Assembly: GCA_905216175.1 (NCBI GenBank)
Contig: CAJMSV010000059.1
Coordinates: forward strand, 1-10,600
Reading direction: 5' to 3'
Length of the DNA: 10,600 nt
Source of the DNA: an uncultured bacterium
GTDB lineage: Bacteria; Actinomycetota; Coriobacteriia; Coriobacteriales; Coriobacteriaceae
Under the pieces are notes generated by a model. It was not told the DNA's origin, made no database searches, and saw only the letters and a program-made list of their open reading frames with translations. The position numbers and the translations under genes were made by a program. Below are positions 1 through 7,084 of the stretch, in pieces (the stretch's first letter is position 1; each line of letters starts with the position of its first letter).

Positions 1-2185
1 GTGCAGCCGCCGTGGCCACGGCGCGAACCTGCATGAGCGGCAGATCGCTAAAGACGACAGACAGGCGCACCCCGCGCAGGCCGAGCATCGGATTGGACTC
101 GACCATACCGTCGATACGGCGCAGGCGGGCACGCAGGGCGGCGAGCTCTTCCTCGCTGGCGCCGGCGGCCTCCTTCTTGATGATGGAGACCTCGAGCTCA
201 CGCGGATTATCCAGGAACTCATGAAGCGGCGGATCGAGCAGGCGAACGACCACATCGCGACCGGACATGGTCTTGAACATCGCCAGAAAGTCCTCGGTCT
301 GAACCTTGAGCAGGTCGGCCAGGGCCTGCCGCTTCACGACCTCATCGTCAGACAGGATAAAGCTCTGGATGATGTTCTTACGGTCGCCAAGGAACATATG
401 CTCAGTACGGCACTGGCCGATGGCCTCGGCGCCATACTCGAGGGCGAGCGCGGCATCCTCGGGGTTGTCGGCGTTGACGCGCACATGGTTGGCGTGGCCA
501 CAGGTCTCGTCCAGACGAATCTCGTCGGCCCAGGACAGAATGGTGTCCAGGTCGCCGGTGAGCTCGGCAGAAACCAGATCAACGGCGCCGTCGACGACGA
601 TACCCTGGGTGCCGTCGATGGAGATGACATCGCCCTCGTGCAGCACACGATCGCTGCCTTCGATGCGTACGACCTTCTCAGCCGCGTCAATGTGGAAGCG
701 CTCGACGCCGCAGACGCAGGGTGTGCCCATACCGCGAGCGATAACGGCGGCATGGCTCGTCTTGCCACCGTGGCTTGTCAGAATGCCCTCGGCGGCGACC
801 ATGCCTTTCAGGTCATCGGGGTTGGTCTCCCAGCGGACCAGGATAACCTTGTGACCCTCGTTGGCGCGCGCGACGGCGTCATCGCTCGAGAACACGACCT
901 CGCCCACGGCGGCACCGGGGCTGGCGTTCAGACCGCTGGCCAGAGCCTCGTACTTCTTGGAGGCGTCGAACTGCGGGTGAAGGAGCTGGTCGAGCTGCGC
1001 AGGATCGATGCGGCTCACGGCCTCCTCGCGAGTAATCAGACCCTCCTCGACCATTTCGATGGCGATGCGCAGGGCGGCGGTAGCAGTGCGCTTGCCCACG
1101 CGGGTCTGGAGCATCCAGAGCTTACCTTGCTCGATGGTGAACTCGATGTCGCACATATCGCGATAGTGATCCTCGAGCGTCAGGAAGACGCGCTCAAGCT
1201 CCTCGCCCGCGGACTCAAGGCCCGGAGTGGTCTTGAGGTCGGCGATGGGCTCGGTGTTACGGATACCGGCGACAACGTCCTCGCCCTGGGCGTTTACAAA
1301 AAAGTCGCCGTAGAACTCTTTGGTGCCGTCGGCCGGGTTACGCGTAAAGGCAACACCCGTCGCAGAGGTCTCGCCCTTATTGCCAAAGGCCATGGCCTGG
1401 ACGTTGACGGCGGTGCCGAGGTCGTCGGAAATGCCATGCTGCTTGCGGTAGATGCAGGCGCGCTCGTTCATCCAACTGCCAAAGACGGCCTGGATGGCAA
1501 GGCGCAGCTGAAGCTCCGGATCGTGCGGGAAGACGGGCTTGCCGTCGGCGACCTCGAGCTCGGGGTACAAGGCGGCATCGACGTTCTCGGAGAAGATGCC
1601 CTTGAAGGTCTCGACGAGTTCTTGCAGGTCCTCGGCCGAAAGCTCGGAGGCGACGCGAACGCCGGCGACCAGGCGGGCCTGGGTCAGGGCGTTCGCGAAC
1701 AGGTCGGCGTCAACGCCCATGACGACGTTAGAGAACATCTGGATAAAGCGACGGTAGCTGTCCCAGGCAAAACGCGGATTTTGCGCCTGGGCGATGAGAC
1801 CCTGAACGGAGTCGTCGTTGAGGCCCAGGTTGAGGACCGTATCCATCATACCGGGCATGGAAAACGGAGCGCCCGAGCGAACCGACACGAGCAGCGGATC
1901 GGAGGCGTCGCCGAGCTTCTTGACGCAGCGGGCCTCGAGGTCCGCCTCGGCGGCAACGATCTCATCGAGTGCGCCTTCGGGCCAGACGTTGCCGGCACCG
2001 GAGTACTCGACACAAGTCTGGCAGGTAATGGTAAACCCACCGGGAACCGGCAGGCCGATGCGGCTCATCTCGGCAAGGTTTGCGCCCTTGCCGCCAAGCA
2101 CGAAGTTCATGGACTTGTCGCCCTCGGTGACACAGGTGCCCTGGGCGTCGGTTCCAAAACGGTAAACCCTCTTGCAATCGCTCAC
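1..2185 (-). CDS. ppdK: Pyruvate,phosphate dikinase (PPDK), N-terminal 728 residues; 3' end lies outside the window
   Basis: Cytosolic enzyme that interconverts pyruvate + ATP + Pi and phosphoenolpyruvate + AMP + PPi, used by anaerobes in glycolysis or gluconeogenesis. The minus-strand frame is open from a GTG at 2185 to the window edge. It shows the ATP-grasp nucleotide-binding region (GGKGANLAEM at about 31-40, SVRSGAPFSMPGMMDT at 101-116), then the phosphohistidine domain (GGKTSHAAVIARGMG, catalytic His478, regulatory Thr476), then the start of the PEP/pyruvate barrel (GQCRTEHMF at 590-598, then LDPPLHEFL and NPMLGLRG). Family members run to roughly 870-900 residues, so the last 150 or so are missing here, including the catalytic Cys near the C-terminus. 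The GTG start follows a purine-rich GGAAGGGGAAG; no in-frame ATG lies just upstream. Its modifying enzyme, ppsR, is the next gene upstream. A 343-base gap with a hairpin repeat and promoter-like sequence suggests separate transcription of ppdK. Confidence 0.96.
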   Translation of the reverse strand, partial: MSDCKRVYRFGTDAQGTCVTEGDKSMNFVLGGKGANLAEMSRIGLPVPGGFTITCQTCVEYSGAGNVWPEGALDEIVAAEADLEARCVKKLGDASDPLLVSVRSGAPFSMPGMMDTVLNLGLNDDSVQGLIAQAQNPRFAWDSYRRFIQMFSNVVMGVDADLFANALTQARLVAGVRVASELSAEDLQELVETFKGIFSENVDAALYPELEVADGKPVFPHDPELQLRLAIQAVFGSWMNERACIYRKQHGISDDLGTAVNVQAMAFGNKGETSATGVAFTRNPADGTKEFYGDFFVNAQGEDVVAGIRNTEPIADLKTTPGLESAGEELERVFLTLEDHYRDMCDIEFTIEQGKLWMLQTRVGKRTATAALRIAIEMVEEGLITREEAVSRIDPAQLDQLLHPQFDASKKYEALASGLNASPGAAVGEVVFSSDDAVARANEGHKVILVRWETNPDDLKGMVAAEGILTSHGGKTSHAAVIARGMGTPCVCGVERFHIDAAEKVVRIEGSDRVLHEGDVISIDGTQGIVVDGAVDLVSAELTGDLDTILSWADEIRLDETCGHANHVRVNADNPEDAALALEYGAEAIGQCRTEHMFLGDRKNIIQSFILSDDEVVKRQALADLLKVQTEDFLAMFKTMSGRDVVVRLLDPPLHEFLDNPRELEVSIIKKEAAGASEEELAALRARLRRIDGMVESNPMLGLRGVRLSVVFSDLPLMQVRAVATAAA

Positions 2186-2200
2186 GATACTTCCCCTTCC

Positions 2201-2250
2201 ATGCGCTCTCGCGCACGACCGTGGTGACGAATCGACCCGCCGGATGCGGG
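2201..2250 (-). other. Two small hairpins in the ppdK 5' leader
   Basis: Read on the minus strand, the likely untranslated leader of ppdK holds two short hairpins. The first, at 2236-2250, pairs CCCGC with GCGGG around a five-base loop. The second, at 2201-2216, pairs GTGCGC with GCGCAT (one G-U pair) around a GAGA loop of the GNRA type, and ends just before the purine-rich ribosome binding site. The pairings are seen directly; a role in translation or mRNA stability is only inferred, and GC-rich DNA makes such small hairpins common. Confidence 0.35.
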
Positions 2251-2260
2251 CCGTGAGGGT

Positions 2261-2266
2261 ACTATA
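2261..2266 (-). promoter_or_regulatory. Candidate -10 element of a ppdK promoter
   Basis: The minus strand reads TATAGT followed by AC, about 75 bases before the ppdK GTG. This would give a leader of about 70 bases. No convincing -35 hexamer sits 16-18 bases upstream, so the promoter may depend on an activator or may be wrongly called. The same octamer TATAGTAC occurs before glyQ. Confidence 0.4.
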
Positions 2267-2307
2267 CGGCGGGCATTGAGCGGGCTTGCGTAGAGGGCGC
2301 GGGGTTT

Positions 2308-2420
2308 GGTAAACGTGGTAAATATGGCAGTAAACGGTAGGTAAAGGTGGTTACCTTATGAAGATACCAATGCAAGGGAATTGCAGGTAAAATGCCAGTT
2401 TCTTGATAAATCGCTTTACC
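2308..2420. promoter_or_regulatory. Cluster of GGTAAA/TTTACC motifs and dyads upstream of ppdK
   Basis: On the plus strand GGTAAA occurs at 2308-2313, 2317-2322, 2340-2345 and 2386-2391, the variant AGTAAA at 2329-2334, and the reverse TTTACC at 2415-2420. Two symmetrical sites lie among them: AGGTAA-N6-TTACCT at 2339-2356 and TGCAA-N5-TTGCA at 2371-2385. The stretch is much more AT-rich than the flanking genes and begins about 40 bases upstream of the candidate ppdK -10. It looks like a set of binding sites for one or more regulators of ppdK. That is an inference; no regulator gene is visible nearby. No credible gene is seen between 2186 and 2528. Confidence 0.4.
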
Positions 2421-2422
2421 AT

Positions 2423-2534
2423 AAGTAGCTAATTTGGGACGGGGCTTTTTTAGCTGCCCCCGCAGGCAATCGACCAAAAAGATCGCGACCTCAGCCGGGG
2501 TAGCTAAAAAAGCCCCGTCCCAAATTAGCTACTT
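2423..2534. repeat. Dispersed inverted repeat, copy 1 (38-bp arms), overlapping the ppsR stop codon
   Basis: Left arm 2423-2460 and right arm 2497-2534 are reverse complements except at 2456/2501 (a G-U pair if the plus strand is transcribed). The 36-base centre is unpaired. The arm runs TAGCTA, then ATTTGGGACGGGGC, then a T-run, then TAGCTA and CCCC. Its two ends (TAGCTAA and TTAGCT) are themselves complementary, so a single arm could also fold. The right arm contains the TAG stop of ppsR at 2529-2531. As RNA it would form a very long hairpin between ppsR and ppdK, and might end ppsR transcription in the minus direction, although the T-run lies inside the stem rather than after it. A related copy begins at about 10503. 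It could be a small non-autonomous mobile element or a repetitive extragenic palindrome. No transposase is visible. Confidence 0.9.
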
Positions 2535-3404
2535 TTGCTGGGCTCGGCGGGCGGCGCGACGGGCACGGGCTTCTTGGACTTCCTCCAAGTGACTGATAAT
2601 CTCGGAGGCGCTCTCCTCAATCGCCTTGCCGTCGGTACGCACCACAAAGCAGCCTAGGCGCTTCATGAGGGCACGAGCTTCCTCGAGCTCGCTGCGCACG
2701 CTCTCGGGCTCGGCATAGGAGCCGGCGACGGCACGGGCGTAGTCGTCGCCCAAGAGGCTATCGCGAATTTCGGAAATCACATCGACGGTCGAAATCAGGC
2801 CGAACAGGCGCATCGGGTCAACCTCGTAAATCGACTTGGGCGGCTCCATGCCGTGGGCCAACGGAACATTGGCAACCTTGTAACCTTGAAAGGCCAAAAA
2901 CATCGACAGCGGCGTCTTGGACGTGCGCGATACGCCCAGCAGCACGATATCGGCACCCGACAGATCGTCGCAACCGCGCCCGTCATCGTGCTCAACGAAA
3001 TACTCCATGGCCTCGATACGATGGAAATAGCGGTCATCGGTCTTGTGAATCACGCCCGCGACGCCCTTGGGCGGTACACCGATGAGCGACGACAGCACGG
3101 CGAGCGTCGGGCCGATCAGGTCGACCGAGCGAATATGCAGCATGCCCAGGTAATCGAGCACACGAGCACGTAGCGCCGGGTCGACGATGGTATGGAACAC
3201 GGCGATATCGCGATGGCCGGCATCGACGCGCGGCCCCACAAATGACTTGACCTGCTCCACAGAAGTCACCTTAGGCAGGCGCAAAACACAAAAAGCCCCT
3301 TCATCAAATTGCCCGGACGCCGCAAGCACCACCTCACAAGCGGTATCACCGAGCGAGTCGGAGATAACGATAACGGTGGGACGAGCGGTGACCGGGCAAT
3401 CCAT
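2529..3404 (-). CDS. ppsR: Pyruvate,phosphate dikinase regulatory protein (bifunctional kinase/pyrophosphorylase, DUF299 family)
   Basis: Known role of the family: ADP-dependent phosphorylation of a Thr in PPDK (or PEP synthase), which inactivates it, and Pi-dependent removal of that phosphate with release of PPi. The 291-residue product starts with a nucleotide-binding-like segment (VIVISDSLGDTACEV at about 11-25), has HKTDDRYFHRIEAMEYF and HDDGRG at 120-144, and the family P-loop GVSRTSKTPLS at 157-167. The ATG at 3404 is preceded by AAGGAG with six bases between. The next gene downstream encodes PPDK with the target Thr, so the substrate is very likely that protein rather than PEP synthase. 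It follows glyS by 34 bases, so it is probably in the glyS transcript. The C-terminal tail is rich in Arg and Ala (about 279-291) and somewhat long for the family. The stop codon is provided by the end of the inverted repeat at 2423-2534. Confidence 0.95.
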   Translation of the reverse strand: MDCPVTARPTVIVISDSLGDTACEVVLAASGQFDEGAFCVLRLPKVTSVEQVKSFVGPRVDAGHRDIAVFHTIVDPALRARVLDYLGMLHIRSVDLIGPTLAVLSSLIGVPPKGVAGVIHKTDDRYFHRIEAMEYFVEHDDGRGCDDLSGADIVLLGVSRTSKTPLSMFLAFQGYKVANVPLAHGMEPPKSIYEVDPMRLFGLISTVDVISEIRDSLLGDDYARAVAGSYAEPESVRSELEEARALMKRLGCFVVRTDGKAIEESASEIISHLEEVQEARARRAARRAQQK

Positions 3405-3438
3405 GCGGGGCTCCTTTTGCGCTTACGCGCAGGCTGGC

Positions 3439-5535
3439 TTACTTTTTACGAGCAAGCTCACCGATGTTGGCGATGCCGGAGAAAACGGCCTCGAAGCGGT
3501 TGAGCAGCTTAAGGCGATTATCGCGGAGCTGCTCGTCCTTGTCCATGACCATGACCTCGTCGAAGAAACGGTCGATGGGCGCGCGCAGGGCGGCGAGGGC
3601 AGCAAATGCGGCCGGATAATCCTCGGTAGCAAGGGCGGCATCGACAGCGGTCTGAGCAGCCTCGGAGGCGTCGGCGAGCGCAAGCTCGACCTCGCCCATC
3701 AGGCTGCGGTCGTACTCCACGCCCAGCTCGGGCTTGGAGATATGCGCGGCGCGAGCATAGGCGGTCGCAAGGTTGTCGAACGTCTCGGCGTCGTTCTTGC
3801 GGGCCTCGTCGAGGGCGGCGCAGCGGGCGAAGAAGACGGACGGAGCGATGATGTGCACCGCGGAGACGGCGGCAACGGTATCGGCCGGGATCTTTTCGTC
3901 GCGGGCCATGCTCACCAGGCGGCCATGGAAGAAGTCACGAACCTGCTGGGCGACCTCGGCGGCGTCGAACTCAATGCCCTGCTCGCTATAGAGCTCGAGG
4001 GCGAAGTCGATGAGCGACGTGGGGTCGATCGGCAGGCGGTCGCGCAGGATGTTGATGATGCCGATAGCGGCACGACGCAGCGCGTAGGGGTCCGAAGAGC
4101 CGGTCGGGGGCTCGCCGATGGCAAAGATACCGGCGATGGTATCGAGCTTGTCGGCACAGGCCACGATGCAGCCAGCGGTGCCCTCGGGCAGCTCGTCACC
4201 GGCAAAGCGAGGACGATAGTGATCGCGAATAGCATGAGCGACCTCGTCGTTCTCCCCCATCGCGATGGCGTAGTAACCGCCCATCACGCCCTGCTGGCTC
4301 GTGAACTCGACGACGGCGTTAGACACCAGGTCGGCCTTGCACAGGTGCGCGGCGCGAGCAGCGTCGGCGGCCAGGTGGGCGCCCAGATGGGCCTCGCGAG
4401 CGATGGCAAGCGCGAGTTGCTCAATGCGCTCGGACTTGGCGAGCACGCTACCGAGCTTCTCCTGGAAGGCAACCTTGGCCAGACGCTCGCGGAACTCGTC
4501 GAGGGAGATCTTCAGGTCCTCCTCGTAGAAGAACTTGGCGTCGTCCAGACGGGCGCGCACGACGCGCTCGTTGCCGTCAATCACGCGCTCGGCATTCTCG
4601 GGCTTGCTGTTGGAAACGACCACGAACTCACGCGTGAGCTTGCCCTCGCCGTCATAGATCGGGAAGTAGCGCTGGTTGGTGAGCATGGACTCGCAGATAA
4701 TCTCGTGCGGGACCTTGAGAAACTCCTCATCGAAGGTACCGACGAGCACCGTCGGCCACTCGCAGAGGTTAATGACCTCCTCAAAGACCTTCTTGGGCGT
4801 ATCGACATGGCAGCCGGGACGGGCAGCCTCGACCTCGGCGATACCGGCGAGGATGGCCTCACGACGACGCTCGGCAGAAAGCACACCGGCGTCCTCGAGC
4901 ACCTGTTCGTAGACGGCGGGGCTGGCGACCACATGGTCACCGGGGCCAAGCACGCGATGACCACGCGTGGTGTTGCCACTCGTCACGTCGGCAAACGACA
5001 CGGGCACAACGTCCTCGCCCAGAAGGCAGCAGATCCAGCGGACCGGACGAACAAAGGTCGCATGCTCGTGACCCCAGCGCTGAGAGCGGTAGTTGGGCCA
5101 CTGCAGGCCAGCGATAGTCTTCTCGCACAGGGCCGTCAGGATCGGGGTGGCCGGGGCGGAAGGGATGTTCTTCTCGGCAAAGACGTACTCACGGCCGTCG
5201 GTGTCCTCGCGACGGACCAGATCCTCGGCAGCCACACCGCACTTGCGGGCGAAGCCCTGGGCGGCCTTGGTGGCGTTACCGTCGGCATCGAAGGCGATGT
5301 TGGCCGCGGGGCCGCGCTTGACCTCGTGAACCTCGTCGGTCGCGGTGGCGACGTCAGCAACGAGCGCAGCCAGGCGGCGCGGGCTCGAGATCACACGGAC
5401 CTCGCCGTGGGCCAGACCGGCCTCGTCGAGGCCCTTGGCGATCATGGTGCCAAGCTGCTTGACGGCATTGTTCAGCGGTGCGGAGGGCATTTCTTCCGTA
5501 CCGATCTCAAACAGGAAATCCTTAGCGTCTGCCAT
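3439..5535 (-). CDS. glyS: Glycine--tRNA ligase beta subunit
   Basis: Forms the alpha2beta2 glycyl-tRNA synthetase with the product of glyQ; the beta chain recognises tRNA-Gly while the alpha chain carries the catalytic core. The 698-residue length fits the family. The N-terminus FLFEIGTEEMPSAP is the typical opening, and the strongly conserved central signature is present as ADKLDTIAGIFAIGEPPTGS with DPYALRR (about 461-488). The C-terminal part, with DEVMVMDKDEQLRDNRLKLL near the end, matches the helical anticodon-binding domain. It starts at an ATG only three bases after the glyQ TAA, with GAGG inside the end of glyQ as ribosome binding site, which implies coupled translation. No frameshift or missing segment is seen. 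Two-subunit GlyRS is the form usual in many bacteria; most other Actinomycetota carry the unrelated single-chain enzyme, so this supports Coriobacteriia. Confidence 0.97.
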   Translation of the reverse strand: MADAKDFLFEIGTEEMPSAPLNNAVKQLGTMIAKGLDEAGLAHGEVRVISSPRRLAALVADVATATDEVHEVKRGPAANIAFDADGNATKAAQGFARKCGVAAEDLVRREDTDGREYVFAEKNIPSAPATPILTALCEKTIAGLQWPNYRSQRWGHEHATFVRPVRWICCLLGEDVVPVSFADVTSGNTTRGHRVLGPGDHVVASPAVYEQVLEDAGVLSAERRREAILAGIAEVEAARPGCHVDTPKKVFEEVINLCEWPTVLVGTFDEEFLKVPHEIICESMLTNQRYFPIYDGEGKLTREFVVVSNSKPENAERVIDGNERVVRARLDDAKFFYEEDLKISLDEFRERLAKVAFQEKLGSVLAKSERIEQLALAIAREAHLGAHLAADAARAAHLCKADLVSNAVVEFTSQQGVMGGYYAIAMGENDEVAHAIRDHYRPRFAGDELPEGTAGCIVACADKLDTIAGIFAIGEPPTGSSDPYALRRAAIGIINILRDRLPIDPTSLIDFALELYSEQGIEFDAAEVAQQVRDFFHGRLVSMARDEKIPADTVAAVSAVHIIAPSVFFARCAALDEARKNDAETFDNLATAYARAAHISKPELGVEYDRSLMGEVELALADASEAAQTAVDAALATEDYPAAFAALAALRAPIDRFFDEVMVMDKDEQLRDNRLKLLNRFEAVFSGIANIGELARKK

Positions 5536-5538
5536 GGC

Positions 5539-6450
5539 TTACGCCACCTCGCCTTCCTGATCGGCATTCTCGTTGACTCCGGCGACCTCGACCATGTAGG
5601 CCTCGCAGCACGCCTTGGCGACGGCGCGGACGCGCAGGATGTAGTTGGCACGCTCGACCGCGGACAGGGCGCCGCGAGCATCGAGCAGGTTGAAAGCGTG
5701 GCTGCACTTCATGACGCAGTCATATGCCGGCAGCGGCAGCTTGCGCTCCAGGCAGGAATGGCACTCGGCCTCGTAGTCGTCAAACTTCTGACGCATCATC
5801 TCGACGTTGGCGACCTCAAAGTTATAGGCACTGAACTCGCGCTCGTTCTCGAGGAACACGTCGCCATAGGTCATGGGCGTGCCGTCGGGCAGGTAGCTCC
5901 ACACCAGGTCGTAGACCGAGTTAACGCCCTGGGCGTACATGGCGATACGCTCCAGGCCGTAGGTGATCTCGACGGGCACGGGGGCGACCTCGATGCCGCC
6001 CACCTGCTGGAAGTACGTAAACTGCGTGACCTCCATGCCATTGAGCCAGACCTCCCAGCCAAGGCCCCAGGCGCCGAGCGTCGGGCTCTCCCAGTCGTCC
6101 TCGACAAAGCGGACGTCATGGTCGTTGGGGTCCAGGCCAATGGCGGCCAGCGAACCCAGGTAGAGCTCCTGGGCGTTGCCCGGCGAGGTCTTGATGAGCA
6201 CCTGGAACTGATAGAAGTGCTGCATGCGGATGGGGTTCTCGCCGTAGCGGCCGTCGGCGGGACGGCGGCAGGGCTGTGCATAGCAGGTGCGCCACTCGGC
6301 GGGACCGAGCGAGCGCAGCGTGGTCGCGGTATGGAAGGTACCGGCACCGACCTCGGAGTCATAGGGCTGCATAATGACGCAGCCCTGCTCGCCCCAGTAC
6401 TGCTGGAGGCGCAGGATGATGTCTTGGAAGGAAAGCGATGAAGCGTTCAT
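5539..6450 (-). CDS. glyQ: Glycine--tRNA ligase alpha subunit
   Basis: Class II aminoacyl-tRNA synthetase chain that activates glycine with ATP and transfers it to tRNA-Gly in complex with GlyS. The 303 residues include the hallmark segment YAQPCRRPADGRYGENP at 57-73 followed by RMQHFYQFQVLIK, then DDWESPTLGAWGLGWEVWL and the EITYGLERIAMY motif. Length and motif order fit the family, with a short acidic C-terminal tail. The ATG at 6450 has a GAGG only about one base away and a better-spaced AGGGG about 12 bases upstream, so the ribosome binding site is unremarkable. It lies 59 bases after lepB. That gap is too short for a T-box leader of the kind that controls glyQS in many Firmicutes, so glycine-tRNA sensing by that route is not supported here. 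Confidence 0.97.
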   Translation of the reverse strand: MNASSLSFQDIILRLQQYWGEQGCVIMQPYDSEVGAGTFHTATTLRSLGPAEWRTCYAQPCRRPADGRYGENPIRMQHFYQFQVLIKTSPGNAQELYLGSLAAIGLDPNDHDVRFVEDDWESPTLGAWGLGWEVWLNGMEVTQFTYFQQVGGIEVAPVPVEITYGLERIAMYAQGVNSVYDLVWSYLPDGTPMTYGDVFLENEREFSAYNFEVANVEMMRQKFDDYEAECHSCLERKLPLPAYDCVMKCSHAFNLLDARGALSAVERANYILRVRAVAKACCEAYMVEVAGVNENADQEGEVA

Positions 6451-6496
6451 GCCTCTAATATCCCCTCGTCGAAACGATTACACGGTTAGGTACTGT

Positions 6497-6502
6497 ACTA
6501 TA
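6497..6502 (-). promoter_or_regulatory. Candidate -10 element in front of glyQ
   Basis: The minus strand reads TATAGT followed by AC, eight bases after the lepB stop codon, and would give a glyQ leader of about 40 bases. It overlaps a small symmetrical GTAC-T-GTAC (6490-6498). No good -35 is visible in the end of lepB, so glyQ may instead rely on read-through from the rpsP-lepB transcript. No terminator is seen in this gap; a small TCGT-TTCG-ACGA hairpin lies at 6466-6477. Confidence 0.3.
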
Positions 6503-6509
6503 GCGGTTT

Positions 6510-7073
6510 TTAGTCGATAGCGCCGATGCGGTTGAGCGGCCAGTAGCGCACAAGCGCCACTGCGATCAAATCAGAGCGATCGACGGGACCAAAATAACGT
6601 GAGTCGGCAGAGTTTTCGCGATTGTCGCCCATCACCCACACGCACCCGTCGGGAACCGTGTAGGGATAGCTTACCTGAGCGCCGGGCGCTTGGACCGAAA
6701 GCGGCCAGCTCATGCCCGCCGTATAGTCCTCGTCGAGCGCTTGGCCGTCAACGACCACCTTGCCATCCTGCAGGTCGACCGTCTGGCCGGCCGTGGCAAT
6801 AACACGCTTGACAAGAACATCATGCTCGGAGGTGCCATCGGGGTTGTGAAACACCACGATATCGCCCTGCTTGACGGGCTGACCGAGCTCGAGGCTCACC
6901 TTTTGTGCCAGGATCTGGTCGCCAATCTCGATCGTGTCCTCCATAGAGCCGGTGGGCACCACAAAGGGCTCGACCACAAAGGTGCGGATCAGGAAGGTGG
7001 CCACGAGCGCGATCGCGATGACCGCGATCCACTCAAAAGCGCCCCTCAACGCGGAATGTTGCGTAGGAACCAT
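6510..7073 (-). CDS. lepB: Signal peptidase I
   Basis: Membrane-bound serine protease that removes signal peptides from exported proteins. The 187-residue product has one N-terminal membrane segment (about 15-34, WIAVIAIALVATFLI), directly followed by the catalytic Ser43 in PTGSMEDTI, the general-base Lys89 in VLVKRVIA, and the family box GDNRENSADSRYFGP near the C-terminus. The short form with one membrane segment is typical of Gram-positive enzymes. I chose the ATG at 7073 because GAGGAG lies five bases before it. An in-frame GTG at 7079 would add only two residues and overlaps that ribosome binding site and the trmD stop. It starts two bases after trmD, so translation is probably coupled. 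Having lepB where many bacteria carry rplS after trmD is a local rearrangement. Confidence 0.96.
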   Translation of the reverse strand: MVPTQHSALRGAFEWIAVIAIALVATFLIRTFVVEPFVVPTGSMEDTIEIGDQILAQKVSLELGQPVKQGDIVVFHNPDGTSEHDVLVKRVIATAGQTVDLQDGKVVVDGQALDEDYTAGMSWPLSVQAPGAQVSYPYTVPDGCVWVMGDNRENSADSRYFGPVDRSDLIAVALVRYWPLNRIGAID

Positions 7074-7084
7074 ACTCACTCCTC
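7074..7084 (-). promoter_or_regulatory. Ribosome binding site deciding the lepB start
   Basis: The last two sense codons of trmD read GAGGAG on the minus strand and are followed by TGAGT and then the lepB ATG. The five-base spacing favours ATG at 7073 over the GTG at 7079. Confidence 0.6.

Noticed and set aside
221..2227. Open reading frame of 668 codons on the plus strand, antisense to ppdK
   Set aside because: The minus strand over the same stretch encodes PPDK with intact motifs, so this is a shadow caused by GC-rich codon use.
2262..2477. 71-codon minus-strand reading frame with a TTG start in the ppsR-ppdK gap
   Set aside because: It starts inside the centre of the inverted repeat, has no ribosome binding site, and runs through the repeat arm and the promoter region; no family resemblance.
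2423..2534. CRISPR or retron-like origin for the inverted repeat
   Set aside because: There are no regularly spaced direct repeats, and no cas or reverse transcriptase gene in the window; the two copies are 8 kb apart and each is a single inverted pair.
3187..6441. Open reading frame of 1084 codons on the plus strand, antisense to ppsR, glyS and glyQ
   Set aside because: It mirrors the codon bias of three well-recognised minus-strand genes; its product is low in complexity (Gly, Leu, Val, Asp, His) and has no recognisable domain. The genes opposite have clear motifs and ribosome binding sites.
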